Source of the DNA: CAZRUA01 sp964603125
GTDB taxonomy: Bacteria; Bacteroidota; Bacteroidia; B-17B0; Aurantibacillaceae
Length of the DNA stretch: 64,000 nucleotides
Direction of reading: 5' to 3'
Assembly: GCA_964603125.1 (NCBI GenBank)
Contig: CAZRUA010000005.1
Location: 1 to 64,000, forward strand
Both the position numbers and the translations under genes were made by a program. Shown one piece after another: positions 1 through 10,500 of this stretch (the first letter of the stretch is position 1; every line of letters starts with the position of its first letter). Below the pieces are notes generated by a model. That model saw only the letters and a list, made by a program, of their open reading frames with translations, made no database searches and was not told the origin of the DNA.

Positions 1-1851
1 ATAGGAAGCGCAGTTAATATTCCTATTGGCTCCCCTGCAGCAAATTTATCATCCATGACGTTTCCTGCAGATGTTACAAGTGTAAGCAACGGTTTGCACA
101 CTATTTACATCCGTACAAAAGATGCAAATGGAAATTGGAGTTTAACAAATAGACATAGCTTTTACAAAGACCAAACTGTGACTAACGAAAATATTGTTGC
201 TGTTGAATATTTTGTAGATACTGACCCGGGTGTTGGTAATGCAACTGTTGCCTCATTAACACCTTCAAACAACGTGGTTGCAGGAACTTTTGTTGCTAAT
301 TTAACTGCATTTTCAAATGGTCCACATACATTATATGTTCGCTCAAAAAATCAAAATGGAGATTGGAGTTTAACTAATAAAGTTGATTTTAATAAGGCTT
401 TCATTGCTCCAGTAGCAAACTTTACGGCATCCGTAATAAGTGGCTGCGCACCATTAACCGTTAATTTTACCGATATATCTCAAAATTCACCAACTACATG
501 GGCATGGGATTTTGACAACAATGGAACTACCGATGCAACAACGCAAAACCCAAACTATACATTCAATACTCCTGGTAATTATTCTGTTAAACTAACTGTT
601 AGCAATGTTTCGGGAAATAATACCATTACCAAAACAGCTTACATTAATGTTATTTCAAACTACAACACAAATACTTCTGCTAATATTTGCTCGGGTGATA
701 GTATTTATTTACAAGGACAATACCGCAAAACAGCAGGTATATATCATGATACGCTTAGTTCAACAAACGGTTGCGATAGTATAATACATACTACCCTTAG
801 TATAAATCCTCTTAACACACCTATTATTTCTATCACCAGCAATTTAATAACCGCTTGCGATAATGATTTAATAACTTTTAGTTCGAGTATCAATAATGGT
901 GGCTCCAATCCTATTTATCAATGGCAAGTAAACGGAAATAATATAAGTGGTAACTTCTCCAGTATTTCATTAAACAGTTTAAATGATAACGACATTGTTT
1001 CGTGTATATTAACTTCTAACGTATCCTGCCCTTCTAAAATAAAAGATACAAGTAATTTCATTACTGCAAACATCCTAGCAACTACTACAAACACTATTAC
1101 TGCCTCGGCTTGTAATAGCTATACACTTAACTCCATTACTTATACATCAAGTGGAATTTATAATCAAATACTTACTAATACAGTTGGTTGCGACTCAATA
1201 ATAACATTGAATCTTACAATTAAAAACAATGTGCACATTACTAAGTATTATAACCGTTGCATAGGAGATACAGTTTACGAAGGAATTAATGCTTACTACC
1301 AAACAGGACTTTATGACAACTATTATACAGCTGCAAATGGCTGCGATAGTGTTGTTACAGTTGACTTATTAATTATTGATTTAGATAATTCAACATACAT
1401 TAGCGGCCCATCTATTTATGCTAATGAACCTTTGCTTTCATACCAGTGGTTTAATTGTGGAACGAACACAATTATTCCAGGAGCTACAAATGATTATTAT
1501 ACACCAACAGTAAATGGCAGTTATTATGTTGTTTTAAATTATGGTGGCTGCTATGATACCTCTGCTTGTGTAAATTTCACAACGGTAGGAATAAATAATT
1601 ATACATCTTTTGACAATATTAAAGTTATCCCAAATCCTAATTCTGGTGCATTTGCTTTAATGACAGGCTTATCCCCTAGCGAGTCTTTTGATTTAATAAT
1701 TACTGACCTTTTAGGAAAACAGATTGAATCATATTCGTTGCGTGGCAGTAAAATTAATTTACAATTAAGTCATTTAAGCGCAGGCGCTTATTTGATTAAT
1801 GTAAAAACAAGTAACAGCTCTTTTACCACTAAATTAATAATTGAGTATTAA
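1..1851 (+). CDS. T9SS-exported repeat/PKD surface protein, 3' part
   Basis: The reading frame is open from base 1, so the gene starts outside the window and the first ATG (base 55) is not its start. The visible part begins with tandem repeats of about 85 residues, each with a 'HT(I/L)Y(I/V)R' strand and a 'G(N/D)WSLTN' end; the first copy is cut by the window edge. A PKD-like domain follows (about residues 135-215, with the 'WAWDFDNNGT' core), then Ig/adhesion-like segments with paired 'GCDS' cysteines. The last 75 residues start with 'VIPNPNSG' and look like a T9SS type A sorting domain. It is therefore probably exported through T9SS and anchored or released at the surface. The function is unknown; adhesion is a guess from the architecture. 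Confidence 0.85.
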   Translation: MGSAVNIPIGSPAANLSSMTFPADVTSVSNGLHTIYIRTKDANGNWSLTNRHSFYKDQTVTNENIVAVEYFVDTDPGVGNATVASLTPSNNVVAGTFVANLTAFSNGPHTLYVRSKNQNGDWSLTNKVDFNKAFIAPVANFTASVISGCAPLTVNFTDISQNSPTTWAWDFDNNGTTDATTQNPNYTFNTPGNYSVKLTVSNVSGNNTITKTAYINVISNYNTNTSANICSGDSIYLQGQYRKTAGIYHDTLSSTNGCDSIIHTTLSINPLNTPIISITSNLITACDNDLITFSSSINNGGSNPIYQWQVNGNNISGNFSSISLNSLNDNDIVSCILTSNVSCPSKIKDTSNFITANILATTTNTITASACNSYTLNSITYTSSGIYNQILTNTVGCDSIITLNLTIKNNVHITKYYNRCIGDTVYEGINAYYQTGLYDNYYTAANGCDSVVTVDLLIIDLDNSTYISGPSIYANEPLLSYQWFNCGTNTIIPGATNDYYTPTVNGSYYVVLNYGGCYDTSACVNFTTVGINNYTSFDNIKVIPNPNSGAFALMTGLSPSESFDLIITDLLGKQIESYSLRGSKINLQLSHLSAGAYLINVKTSNSSFTTKLIIEY

Positions 1852-3703
1852 GTTTAATTCTTCCTTTATTAAAATAGACCGTTTAATTCGATATCAAAAA
1901 GGTGTTTTCTAAAAACCTAAACTAGCAGCACTACTGCCATTACCAAAACAAGTTCTCAGACCTGTAATTATCGTTATATACCCCCTACTGCATGAGAATT
2001 AAAGCTTGAATGAGTTATTCTTCTTATTTCGGTTATCCCTCCCGCGCATTTGCATAAACATAAATCCAAAATGTAGCAGTCTTTGGATCAAAATACACAG
2101 TCGGTTTTCCCTTCCTTTATTTTGTTAATAAAGCATTTACTAAATTTAGTAGCGCAATATAATTTCGCAGCATACTGCTGAATAGTAAGCCGCGGTGCTT
2201 ATTCCATATATAATAAATTTAGCTTACGCTCTATTAACTAATTAAAAATCAAATACTTGCGCGAAATCCAGGAAAAAAATGTGCAAAACCTTTCAAAGTT
2301 CCGAATCACATGAAATCTATTATTTCCAATTTTCTTCATGTCGATATGAAATAGGTGCGAAAACGCTCATTTAAAGCCTTTAATTTGATTCTAAAGCAAG
2401 ATACTCGTTTTGGTGAAGAATTAATCTGGAAAATAGAATTAATGCATCATCGCAAGCTAAAACACTATTTACTGCATATGATCCATAAAGCACTTTATCA
2501 TTACCATGACAATAATGAAAATGCTCAAATACTCAAGTATAGCTGATTTGGTAAGATCTATTTTAAACAAACGAAGCTTGATTTATCTACAAAAATCTCT
2601 CGGAACTATTGATATTGCAGAGAAACCACAAGCCCACTCTACTCCTTTTCTTTTAAGAAATCTCCTTCACAATTAAAAACTGGTTTAACTCTACTAATCC
2701 TAACTTTGATAAAACCATAGAATAGGCTGATTTGTTAAGGATTTACAAAGAACTAAACGAAACTAGCTATAGGCTTAAAAGTTAAGAAAATCTATAATCT
2801 GGTTGGTTGGGCTAAATCAGAAAGTGAAAAAGAGGCTTTCAAAATTTAATAGGAATAGTTCAATCCTACCCTATTTAGGATTATTATCTACCTAGAATCA
2901 ATGTATAGAATTTATATACCTAAAGCTATACTTCATTTCTCATTCTCAAATACAAGATCATTTCGATACTAATAAAAGAATTATGGAGCTATTCAAGCAA
3001 CAACAATTCCTTACCAAAAAAGACGAGCATCGCTATTTACTTTCCTACTAGAATTACTTAGGTTTATAAATTCATTTACGATAGTATTGCGAATATGAAA
3101 AAGAGAAACCCTGGCCTATTAATTACCAAACGAAGTCTAAGCCAAATACAGAATGTATTTTCCATCGATACCTAAATGTTGAAGCCTTTAAAATAATGTC
3201 GGCTGAGAAATATGAATTAACTAAAAGGGTTAGTAATACGTTAGGGCTAAAACTCAAAATGAAGAATTTAAGAATAAGTTTGTTTAGCAAGTTTGGTTAC
3301 TTCTATTTTAGTTTGCTTCACAAACCCTAATGAATTAAAAAATGCATTAGCTTGGTGCAACTATATTCTAGCAAAAAGATGTTTTAGAAAATTGAACTGT
3401 AGCTAATATGTTTTCACATTACTAATCTCTATTCCCCGGATGATTATACTGAAGTATAAAATATGTCCAGAACCTATTACAGGAACTGAAGCCGAAAACC
3501 AAAGCTCCATTTTATTAGTTGTTTGAATTAAGCGTGTAACCTAAAAACTCTGAACTGCAATTAAAACATTTAAGGTATTGTGCTGATACTTTACAAAGCA
3601 AAATGAAAGAATTCAATCACACTTCAATATTGCATAAGTTTGATAGAATAGCTTGGTTGAATATAAGATAAGTTGATTTTATTATGCTTTCATTATAAAA
3701 GAT
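1852..3703. other. 1.85-kb region without an intact gene (decayed DNA)
   Basis: No convincing gene is present on either strand. All frames carry frequent stops, but several stretches look like former coding sequence, mainly on the + strand (see 2896-3330, and an open stretch at 3540-3671 without a start). A 63-codon frame at 2355-2546 begins with GTG, has no recognisable product and is not called. I see no terminal inverted repeats or target duplications that would define an insertion sequence. The region lies directly next to the parS-like cluster. Confidence 0.6.
2896..3330 (+). pseudogene. Degraded coding remnant, unknown product
   Basis: One frame (first bases of codons at 2896+3n) reads as protein-like sequence broken by only a few in-frame stops (near 3049, 3067 and 3082). 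The longest open part is 3085-3330, with peptides such as 'YEKEKPWPINYQTK' and 'SAEKYELTKRVSNTLGLKL'. There is no start codon or ribosome binding site at the head. I do not recognise the family. A dead mobile-element or accessory gene is the most likely explanation. Confidence 0.45.
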
Positions 3704-3738
3704 AAAAGCCCATTAGGAAATCCTAATGGGCTTTTTAT
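3704..3738. terminator. Bidirectional rho-independent terminator
   Basis: Perfect 15-bp inverted repeat AAAAGCCCATTAGGA / TCCTAATGGGCTTTT separated by 2 bases, with A and T runs on both sides. It sits just after the stop of the minus-strand gene ending at 3753 and would end that operon. Confidence 0.85.
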
Positions 3739-3754
3739 TGTTCCACGTGGAACT
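3739..3754. promoter_or_regulatory. parS: parS-like site 1
   Basis: TGTTCCACGTGGAACT. Bases 3740-3753 form a perfect palindrome GTTCCACGTGGAAC, and 14 of 16 positions match the Spo0J/ParB site TGTTNCACGTGAAACA. It overlaps the last bases of the neighbouring membrane-protein gene. Confidence 0.75.
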
Positions 3755-4202
3755 AACCATTAATATAGGAATAAAGCTTTTCAATCCCAACCAAATCCGC
3801 ACCATACAATTTCACTTCTTCCTGTTTAGTACCTCTACGGTATTTGATAACTGAATATTGTGCCCCTTGAATTAGATCAATAATATCCTCTCGCTTAATA
3901 AAAAGTCCTTCACTATAATTAGGCTTAAAATATCTATACAATGAATAAACGAAAGCGATAATAGTAACTATAAACGCAATACTGTTTACTTTATCTCTAG
4001 CAATTGAAATGACTAGAAGCGCTAATAACAATAAAAGAAATATTAAACTATAAGTCTTACTGCTTTCATTTGTATTTACAGTTTCGTCATTGTACTTAAA
4101 GTTTTGTTTAACAGTTTGCCAATTACCAGTTGAAGAGAAGTAAACGCCGTCATCATCAACATTAACAAAACCATAATCATATTTGAAATAAAAACGTTCC
4201 AC
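3753..4202 (-). CDS. Hypothetical protein with two membrane helices
   Basis: About 149 residues. An N-terminal polar part ('KYDYGFVNVDDDGVYF') is followed by two adjacent hydrophobic helices (about residues 57-72 and 79-96) and a C-terminal soluble tail ending 'EKLYSYING'. No family is recognised. The start is uncertain: the frame can be extended to a GTG at 4241, but that codon lies inside the terminator hairpin of the upstream methyltransferase gene. The GTG at 4202, which is part of a parS-like site, and a TTG at 4211 are the remaining choices. The intervening terminator suggests that it depends on read-through or its own promoter. Confidence 0.6.
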   Translation of the reverse strand: MERFYFKYDYGFVNVDDDGVYFSSTGNWQTVKQNFKYNDETVNTNESSKTYSLIFLLLLLALLVISIARDKVNSIAFIVTIIAFVYSLYRYFKPNYSEGLFIKREDIIDLIQGAQYSVIKYRRGTKQEEVKLYGADLVGIEKLYSYING

Positions 4203-4210
4203 GTGAAACA
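4195..4210. promoter_or_regulatory. parS: parS-like site 2
   Basis: CGTTCCACGTGAAACA matches TGTTNCACGTGAAACA at 15 of 16 positions. It lies in the start region of the membrane-protein gene. Confidence 0.78.
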
Positions 4211-4213
4211 AAT

Positions 4214-4247
4214 GTAATAAAAAAGCCGTGAGAAATATCACGGCTTT
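4214..4247 (-). terminator. Rho-independent terminator after the methyltransferase gene
   Basis: 10-bp perfect stem AAAGCCGTGA / TCACGGCTTT with a 6-base loop, followed on the minus strand by a T-rich tract. It ends the mnmG-led transcript. Confidence 0.8.
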
Positions 4248-4268
4248 AAACTGACTACAGACCTTAAT

Positions 4269-5150
4269 TTATTTCTTAAAAACATAAATAACACTAGAAT
4301 ATTCATTAGCTCCTTTAGCCATTCTGTTCGATTTCCATCCTGTTAAGAATGCTTTAATTAAACCGGAAGAACCTGTTTTATATTTCTCTGATAACATAGA
4401 AACATAGTAGCTGTCAAAGCGCATAGGTAAAGACTGAATATGTTTAAAACCATAAGAGCTAATTAACTTAACCATATCCTTCTCAGTAAAATGATGAAGG
4501 TGACGAGGTACATCATAAGCGGCCCAAAACTCTTTATAATATTTTGCATCGTAACTATTACAATTCGGTACAGCAATAATTAAAGCGCCATTATCATTTA
4601 ACTTTTCCTTAAAAAAGGATAGGGTAGTGGTCATATCACTCACATGCTCTAAAACATGCCAAAGAGTTATAACATTAAATTTTGTTTCCGTTATATAAGT
4701 TTGTGCTTTATCTAAACTTGAAAATGCTGTTACACCATTATTCTCTGTAGCGAATTTTCTTGCATCATCATCTGGTTCTATACCAAAAGTATTCCAGCCA
4801 TTATCTTTACAAACCTTAGCAAACATTCCAGTTCCACAACCGTAATCTAAGTGGTTTCCCTTTGAAGCATATTGTTCGATTAATACACGTTTCTCTTTCA
4901 AGGTTTTATTTCTAACCATTTTATAAAGTTTAGAAATCAAGCCCTTGTTTGTATTTGTATGAGATATGTAAGATTCAGATTTATAATACTTACCAATTTC
5001 TGAATCTGGTGGGCGAGGCGAGGTGAACTTAAATCCACACTCTTCACATTCCTTAATGGTGAATGTTTCACGTGAAACAGTGAAATCCTTTGCTTGAAGA
5101 AAAACCTTATGTTTTTCTGAATTACAAATTAAACAATTCTTTACTTCCAT
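4269..5150 (-). CDS. Class I SAM-dependent methyltransferase with N-terminal cysteine cluster
   Basis: About 293 residues. The N-terminus has two Cys pairs ('CLIC' and 'CEECGF'), a probable zinc-binding module seen in many sugar/UbiG-type methyltransferases. The SAM site is clear: motif I 'LDYGCGTGMFA' and the later 'LWHVLEHVSD' motif, followed by 'VPNCNS'. The substrate cannot be told. A GTG 15 bases upstream (5165) also extends the frame but lies inside a parS-like palindrome; the ATG at 5150 ('MEVKNCLIC') gives the natural N-terminus. The gene is downstream of mnmG and the small protein at 5174 on the same strand, and carries a perfect parS sequence within its coding region (5064-5079). 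Confidence 0.85.
   Translation of the reverse strand: MEVKNCLICNSEKHKVFLQAKDFTVSRETFTIKECEECGFKFTSPRPPDSEIGKYYKSESYISHTNTNKGLISKLYKMVRNKTLKEKRVLIEQYASKGNHLDYGCGTGMFAKVCKDNGWNTFGIEPDDDARKFATENNGVTAFSSLDKAQTYITETKFNVITLWHVLEHVSDMTTTLSFFKEKLNDNGALIIAVPNCNSYDAKYYKEFWAAYDVPRHLHHFTEKDMVKLISSYGFKHIQSLPMRFDSYYVSMLSEKYKTGSSGLIKAFLTGWKSNRMAKGANEYSSVIYVFKK
5064..5079. promoter_or_regulatory. parS: parS-like site 3 (perfect match)
   Basis: TGTTTCACGTGAAACA is a perfect 16-bp palindrome identical to the Spo0J/ParB consensus. It lies inside the methyltransferase coding region, where it encodes part of 'TVSRETF'. Confidence 0.88.
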
Positions 5151-5157
5151 AATAAAA

Positions 5158-5173
5158 TGTTCCACGTGGAACT
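5158..5173. promoter_or_regulatory. parS: parS-like site 4
   Basis: TGTTCCACGTGGAACT is identical over 16 bases to site 1, with a perfect 14-bp palindrome core. It occupies the 23-bp gap between the methyltransferase gene and the small gene at 5174. Confidence 0.78.
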
Positions 5174-5548
5174 TTATAAATTTACGTGTTTTACTTGATT
5201 ATCTAAAAACAAAACTTCCACCCACAACTCATCTAAATGAATTAGTTCGCTTGCATGTTTATATGAAGCGATTGTATCACTAATCGTAAATCTAATACGA
5301 TCTGTTTTTAAAACTCTTTGGTTCAATTTTCCTTTAGCATCTGTTTTTCCTAAATAATTTACATTTTGTGGATTGTCTTCGAAACCCACAAACGAATGAA
5401 CATCAATTCCTGGAATTGGCTGACGAGTGTTTAAATCCAAACAGACTATTTTTAGCGGACGCGAATCAATGTGTTTTACTTGTCCCAATTGTTTCCTAAA
5501 TAAAAAGAAGGAGGAGAAGGCTAATAATAATGCAATTGTGTAAATCAT
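5174..5548 (-). CDS. Small membrane-anchored protein, possible carboxypeptidase-regulatory-like fold
   Basis: 124 residues: a single N-terminal membrane helix (about residues 1-17) and then a soluble part with 'PLKIVCLDLNTRQPIPG' and 'GKTDAKGKLNQRV'. This pattern resembles the beta-sandwich CarboxypepD_reg/transthyretin-like domain. The family assignment is tentative. The start codon directly abuts the mnmG stop (5549), so the two are co-transcribed and probably translationally coupled. Confidence 0.7.
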   Translation of the reverse strand: MIYTIALLLAFSSFFLFRKQLGQVKHIDSRPLKIVCLDLNTRQPIPGIDVHSFVGFEDNPQNVNYLGKTDAKGKLNQRVLKTDRIRFTISDTIASYKHASELIHLDELWVEVLFLDNQVKHVNL

Positions 5549-7432
5549 CTATCTACCAAGATGTACTAAAAGTATACTTATATCTGCTGGATTAACCCCA
5601 GAAATTCTTGACGCTTGTCCAATAGAGTAGGGGCGAAATTTTTTGAATTTCTGACGAGCTTCATTTGAAAGAGAAATTATAGAATCATAATCAAAATCTG
5701 ATTTAATTTTCAAATTCTCTAATCTTGATAGTTTATCCGCATTTTCTCGCTCTCTATCTATATAGCCCTCGTACTTCATTAATATTTCCGCTTGTTCGAT
5801 TGTTTCGGAATCGAAATCAGAAATATAAGTTTTAACATCTGAACACGTTTCTGCAATATCAGGCAAAGTAACATTAGGCCTTGATAAAATATTAAAATAC
5901 TTTATTTTTTGTGTAATCTCACTTGAACTAATTGAATTCAAATACGGATTTATCTCGCTCGGATTTGCACTAGTTTCCTTAATGAATTTTATGATATTGG
6001 AATAGTTTACCATTTTTTGGTTAACTCTATTCATTCTTTCTTGGGAAGCCAAACCTATTTGATATGCAATTGGTGTTAAACGAACATCCGCATTATCTTG
6101 TCTTAACAACAACCTATACTCGGCACGACTCGTAAACATTCTATAAGGTTCATCAGTTCCCTTTGTAACCAAATCATCAATTAGTACTCCAATGTAAGCT
6201 TCAGATCTTTTTAATACGAGCTCAGGCTTTTCATTTATTTTTAAATGCGCATTTATTCCTGCCATTAATCCTTGACAAGCAGCTTCTTCATAACCCGTTG
6301 TTCCATTTATTTGCCCCGCAAAATATAAATGTTCAACCAGTTTAGTTTCAAGAGTTAAATTTAATTGAGTAGGAGGGAAGTAGTCATACTCAATAGCGTA
6401 ACCAGGACGGAACATTTTTGCGTTCTCAAAACCTGGTATTAATTGTAATGCTTTATATTGAACATCTTCTGGTAAAGAGGTTGAAAATCCATTGACATAA
6501 ATCTCACAGGTATTCCAACCTTCAGGTTCAACAAACAATTGATGACGTTCACGTTCAGAAAAACGAGTTATTTTATCTTCAATACTTGGGCAATATCTAG
6601 GACCCAAACCCTGTATTCGTCCCTGAAACATGGGTGATTTTTCAAAACCTGTTCTTAAAATATCATGCACCTTATCATTTGTATAAGTAATATGACAAGG
6701 AATTTGTTGCTTGGTTTTATTTACAAAAGGCGAAGTATTAGGTAAATAAGAAAACTTATCTATCTGATTATCACCTACTTGCTCCTCCATTTTCGAATAA
6801 TCTAAACTTCTACCATCAATTCGAGGCGGAGTTCCCGTTTTCATTCTACCCGCCTCAAAACCTAAAGTAATTAATTGTTCTGTTATTCCGGTTGCAGCTG
6901 CCTCTCCTGTTCTTCCACCACCTAATTGCTTTTCACCAATATGAATTATTCCATTTAAAAAAGTACCGTTAGTTAAAACAACGGCTTTAGCACGAAACTC
7001 CATTCCCATTCCTGTAACAACACCCTCAACTCTCTTACCATCGGAGCTCATAATTAATGAGCGCACCATGTCTTGCCAAAAATCAACATTTGGAGTTTTT
7101 TCAAGCATTTCTCTCCATAACGCAGCAAATAACATTCTATCATTCTGCGTTCTCGGACTCCACATTGCTGGGCCTTTACTGCGATTCAACATTCTAAACT
7201 GAATTGCCGATTTATCAGAAACGATTCCTGAATATCCACCCATAGCATCAATCTCACGGACAATCTGGCCTTTTGCAATACCACCCATAGCAGGATTACA
7301 ACTCATTTGAGCAATGGTTTGCATATTCATGGTAACCAATAAAACTCTAGATCCCATGTTTGCTGCCGCTGCCGCTGCTTCACAGCCTGCATGACCAGCA
7401 CCAACTACAATTATGTCGTACGAATAATTCAA
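5549..7432 (-). CDS. mnmG: tRNA uridine-5-carboxymethylaminomethyl(34) synthesis enzyme MnmG
   Basis: 627 residues, the normal length of MnmG (GidA). It works with MnmE to add the carboxymethylaminomethyl group to U34 of certain tRNAs, using FAD, NADH and methylene-tetrahydrofolate. The N-terminal FAD motif '[11 protein letters not shown]' is intact, as are '[11 protein letters not shown]', '[13 protein letters not shown]' and '[12 protein letters not shown]', plus the helical C-terminal MnmE-binding region. It is the first gene of a minus-strand operon with the small protein and the methyltransferase. In many bacteria gidA lies near the replication origin, which agrees with the parS-like sites just downstream. 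Confidence 0.97.
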   Translation of the reverse strand: MNYSYDIIVVGAGHAGCEAAAAAANMGSRVLLVTMNMQTIAQMSCNPAMGGIAKGQIVREIDAMGGYSGIVSDKSAIQFRMLNRSKGPAMWSPRTQNDRMLFAALWREMLEKTPNVDFWQDMVRSLIMSSDGKRVEGVVTGMGMEFRAKAVVLTNGTFLNGIIHIGEKQLGGGRTGEAAATGITEQLITLGFEAGRMKTGTPPRIDGRSLDYSKMEEQVGDNQIDKFSYLPNTSPFVNKTKQQIPCHITYTNDKVHDILRTGFEKSPMFQGRIQGLGPRYCPSIEDKITRFSERERHQLFVEPEGWNTCEIYVNGFSTSLPEDVQYKALQLIPGFENAKMFRPGYAIEYDYFPPTQLNLTLETKLVEHLYFAGQINGTTGYEEAACQGLMAGINAHLKINEKPELVLKRSEAYIGVLIDDLVTKGTDEPYRMFTSRAEYRLLLRQDNADVRLTPIAYQIGLASQERMNRVNQKMVNYSNIIKFIKETSANPSEINPYLNSISSSEITQKIKYFNILSRPNVTLPDIAETCSDVKTYISDFDSETIEQAEILMKYEGYIDRERENADKLSRLENLKIKSDFDYDSIISLSNEARQKFKKFRPYSIGQASRISGVNPADISILLVHLGR

Positions 7433-7458
7433 ATGAATATTTGGTTTACTTTAGGCTG

Positions 7459-7485
7459 CAAAGATAGGGATTAATTAAGAATCAA
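7459..7485 (-). promoter_or_regulatory. Promoter of mnmG
   Basis: On the minus strand TATCTTTG (7459-7466) fits the Bacteroidota -7 box TAnnTTTG, with a TTG 16 bases upstream. That spacing is slightly short. Confidence 0.5.
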
Positions 7486-7533
7486 TAATACTGTTTACTT
7501 AATTTATAGACATACAATGGTTGATAGTATGAA

Positions 7534-7566
7534 ACAAAAAAGTCCCACCAAAAGGTGAGACTTTTT
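7534..7566 (-). terminator. Rho-independent terminator of the metalloprotease gene
   Basis: Stem AAGTCtCACC / GGTGgGACTT on the minus strand, with one internal mismatch, followed by TTTTTTG. It is about 30 bases past the stop at 7595. Confidence 0.75.
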
Positions 7567-7594
7567 AAAATTTAGTCCTGAGACTTATTAAACA

Positions 7595-10500
7595 TTAATT
7601 TTGTAAGATTAGTTTCTCTGTTTTGGTTCCGTTGGCTCCTGTTATCGTTACAAAGTAAACTCCATTGCTTTTTCCTGATAAATCAACTAAAACAGTTTTA
7701 TTAGATTCCATTGCTTTAACCTCAATAATTTCACCTATACTATTGGTAATTTTATATGTGTACATTTCAGTAATATCAGAACCCACAAATAAATTAAATA
7801 TACCCTTTGTTGGATTTGGATAAATACTTGTAGAAGCATTAAATGTAGTTGTGCTTATACCTGTTGCTGTAGTTGTGCAAAATGATAATCCCCAACCAGC
7901 TAATGAACCTCCGTCAATATTTGCTCCATCGGCAACTGTAAGTGTCCAAACTCCTGATGTATTTTCCCCATTAAAAGCACTCAATGCGTTTTGTGATTGA
8001 TAAGTTCCTGCGGTAGTTGGAGGGCAAGGGATTGCCCCTGCTGGTGCTGCATCATCAAAATTTAAATTAAAATTATCATTACTAGTACAAATTCCACCAA
8101 ACAATGTTACCATTGTTCCTGCGGGACTTGTTAAACTTATTGTTAAATCGGACATGTAGCTATGAGTTCCATTTAAATTAACAACATTAACATCTGTAAT
8201 TGTTCCGCTTGTTGGTATTGTTAATGTAGATGTAACTGTTGGTGTTCCGCTTGCAGAGATAGCAACCGGTACATTAGCACTAGCTAAAGAAGAACAAGAA
8301 CTAGTTGTAAAAGAAAATGGACTCGAAAACCCTGATTGACCGCATGCGTTAACTGTTTTAACTCTCCAATAATAAGTTGTTGTAGATACTAAAGCCGCAG
8401 AAGTGTAAGAATTAGTTGTTAAACCATTAGCATTATCAACAATATTAGTGAAAGCAGCATCTGTTGCTATTTCAATATCATAAGTAATTCCTGCACCAGA
8501 AGCTGCAACCCAAGTTAAATTTGTATTTGCCGAAACACCTGTTGCAGCATTTGCCGGTGTTGAAAGTGTTACAACTGAAGGTGTAGGAGCTAAAACATTT
8601 AAAGTAATATTACTTGTTTTAGTTACTGTGGTTGCTGTTCCTGTAATGGTTAATGTATAAGTACCCGCCATTGCAGGGGTTAATCCAGTTATAGAAACAC
8701 TAACTGGAGTACCATTTGTTGTTGCGGAAGTAGGACTAAATACCGCTGAAGCGCCAACGGGAAGACCTGTTGCTGAGAACACAGTTGTTTCGGTAAAACC
8801 TAAAAAAGTATTATATGTAAATGAATAGGTTGCATCATTTGGAGGGCAAATACTTGAAGTTGAAGTAGGGTAGTTCATTACGAATTCAGATGATTGAATG
8901 GTTAAATTTGCATTATTTATATCGTAAAAAATATTTCCAGCTCCTCTTACCATAATACGTCCCTGAGTTGTTGTTACACTAGGCACAGTTACATTAGCAG
9001 AACCATTATTTGGAACATTAGTAGCTAACGTTATTGGATAAGTATATCCTCCATCAGTTGACATATAAATATTTACATTAGCACAACTTACAGGAGCTGC
9101 TGTTGTTCCTGCAACATTCCATGTAACAACTTCGCTTGCGCCCGCGTTCCATGTGGTTGCAGTACCTTGAGATGTAACCGTGAAAGGACCTGCTGTTCCA
9201 TTTACTGTAACTAACATTAAATCGGATGCGGTTTGACCGCCGTTTACATCATTATCGCGAACAACAAAGGAAAAATTCATAGTACGAGCTACAGAAGGTG
9301 TTACCTCCCAAGTTGGAGTTAGATTACCTGCAATAACAGAAGCTATATCTGGCATCCAACGGTTTGGAGATGTTTTAGGAGTTAAACTTCTATACAATGG
9401 ACCAACAGCATAAGTTGATAATGGTGCCGCATTGCCTGGCGATTGTGCTGGATCATTTTGGTTCCATGAATAAGTTAACGAACCCATTCCATCAGCATCC
9501 GTTGCTGTTCCTTCTAAAACAAAAGCAGTACTTTTTGGAATAATATAATCTGCTCCAGCACTTGCAGTTGGCGGGTTATTCGTTAATGTTGTAATAACAG
9601 CACATGTGCTATTACCTGTTTTAATATTATTACTTATATCACGTATATTAACATAATTAAAATCATCATCACTGTTTGCTTGAATATTTGTTGTACAAAT
9701 TCCAGCATAACCCATTATTGAACTTCCGCTAGCTGGTTCAACTTCAGTGCTTCCATTACCGCTTCTACTGCAAGTATTCATAACGTGGTATCCGCCATAT
9801 TGATGACCCATTTCGTGTGCAACATAATCGATGTCAAATGCATCGCCTGTTGGATTTGCACGACCTGTGTAACCACGTCCTTTATGCATTCCTGTTTGGC
9901 TTGTGCTGGTGCACACACAACTTAAACAACCCGCATTTCCACCACCTGTAGTATTAAAATTGTGTCCAATATCATAATTAGGAACACCTATCAAAGCATC
10001 AATGGTTTGCGCTGTTTTTGTATTCCATTCATTTGTCCAAGGATCGGTAGCAGCATTAAAATAAATTAAAGTATCATTATTTGGTATAAACTCCATTGTA
10101 ATAGCTAAATCCCTTTCATACACACCGTTTACACGATTCATAGTAATAGCCATTTGGGCTTGAATGTTTGCTTTTTTAGCTGCAGTGGTTGTTGCGCTTC
10201 CAACAAATAAAGCCCCGTACTCTCCAGTACATGATTGTGCTAAACGATAGGTACGCAATTTTTGATCGTCTATATTGTTCATTACACTTGGTGAGATTCC
10301 TTTAAGAGAAGGTAAATCAACTCCTTCATCTGTTAAACACCGCATTGGATCTTGGCTTGCACCTAATGACTTTTTATCGTAAACTATGTATGTATTTAAA
10401 TTTGTTGTATAAGGATCTATGTAGTTAGCGCTATGCTTACCCGATAAAACCATTGAATGAAAACCAAATTGTGTAATACTAAAACGCATTGTTGCTGTAG

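Noticed and set aside
2355..2546. 63-codon frame as a gene
   Set aside because: GTG start, no ribosome binding site, no recognisable product, and it lies in decayed DNA.
4203..4241. GTG start at 4241 for the small membrane protein
   Set aside because: The codon lies inside the 10-bp stem of the terminator of the upstream gene.
5151..5165. GTG start at 5165 for the methyltransferase
   Set aside because: It is part of a parS-like palindrome, and the ATG at 5150 directly precedes the conserved CxxC start.
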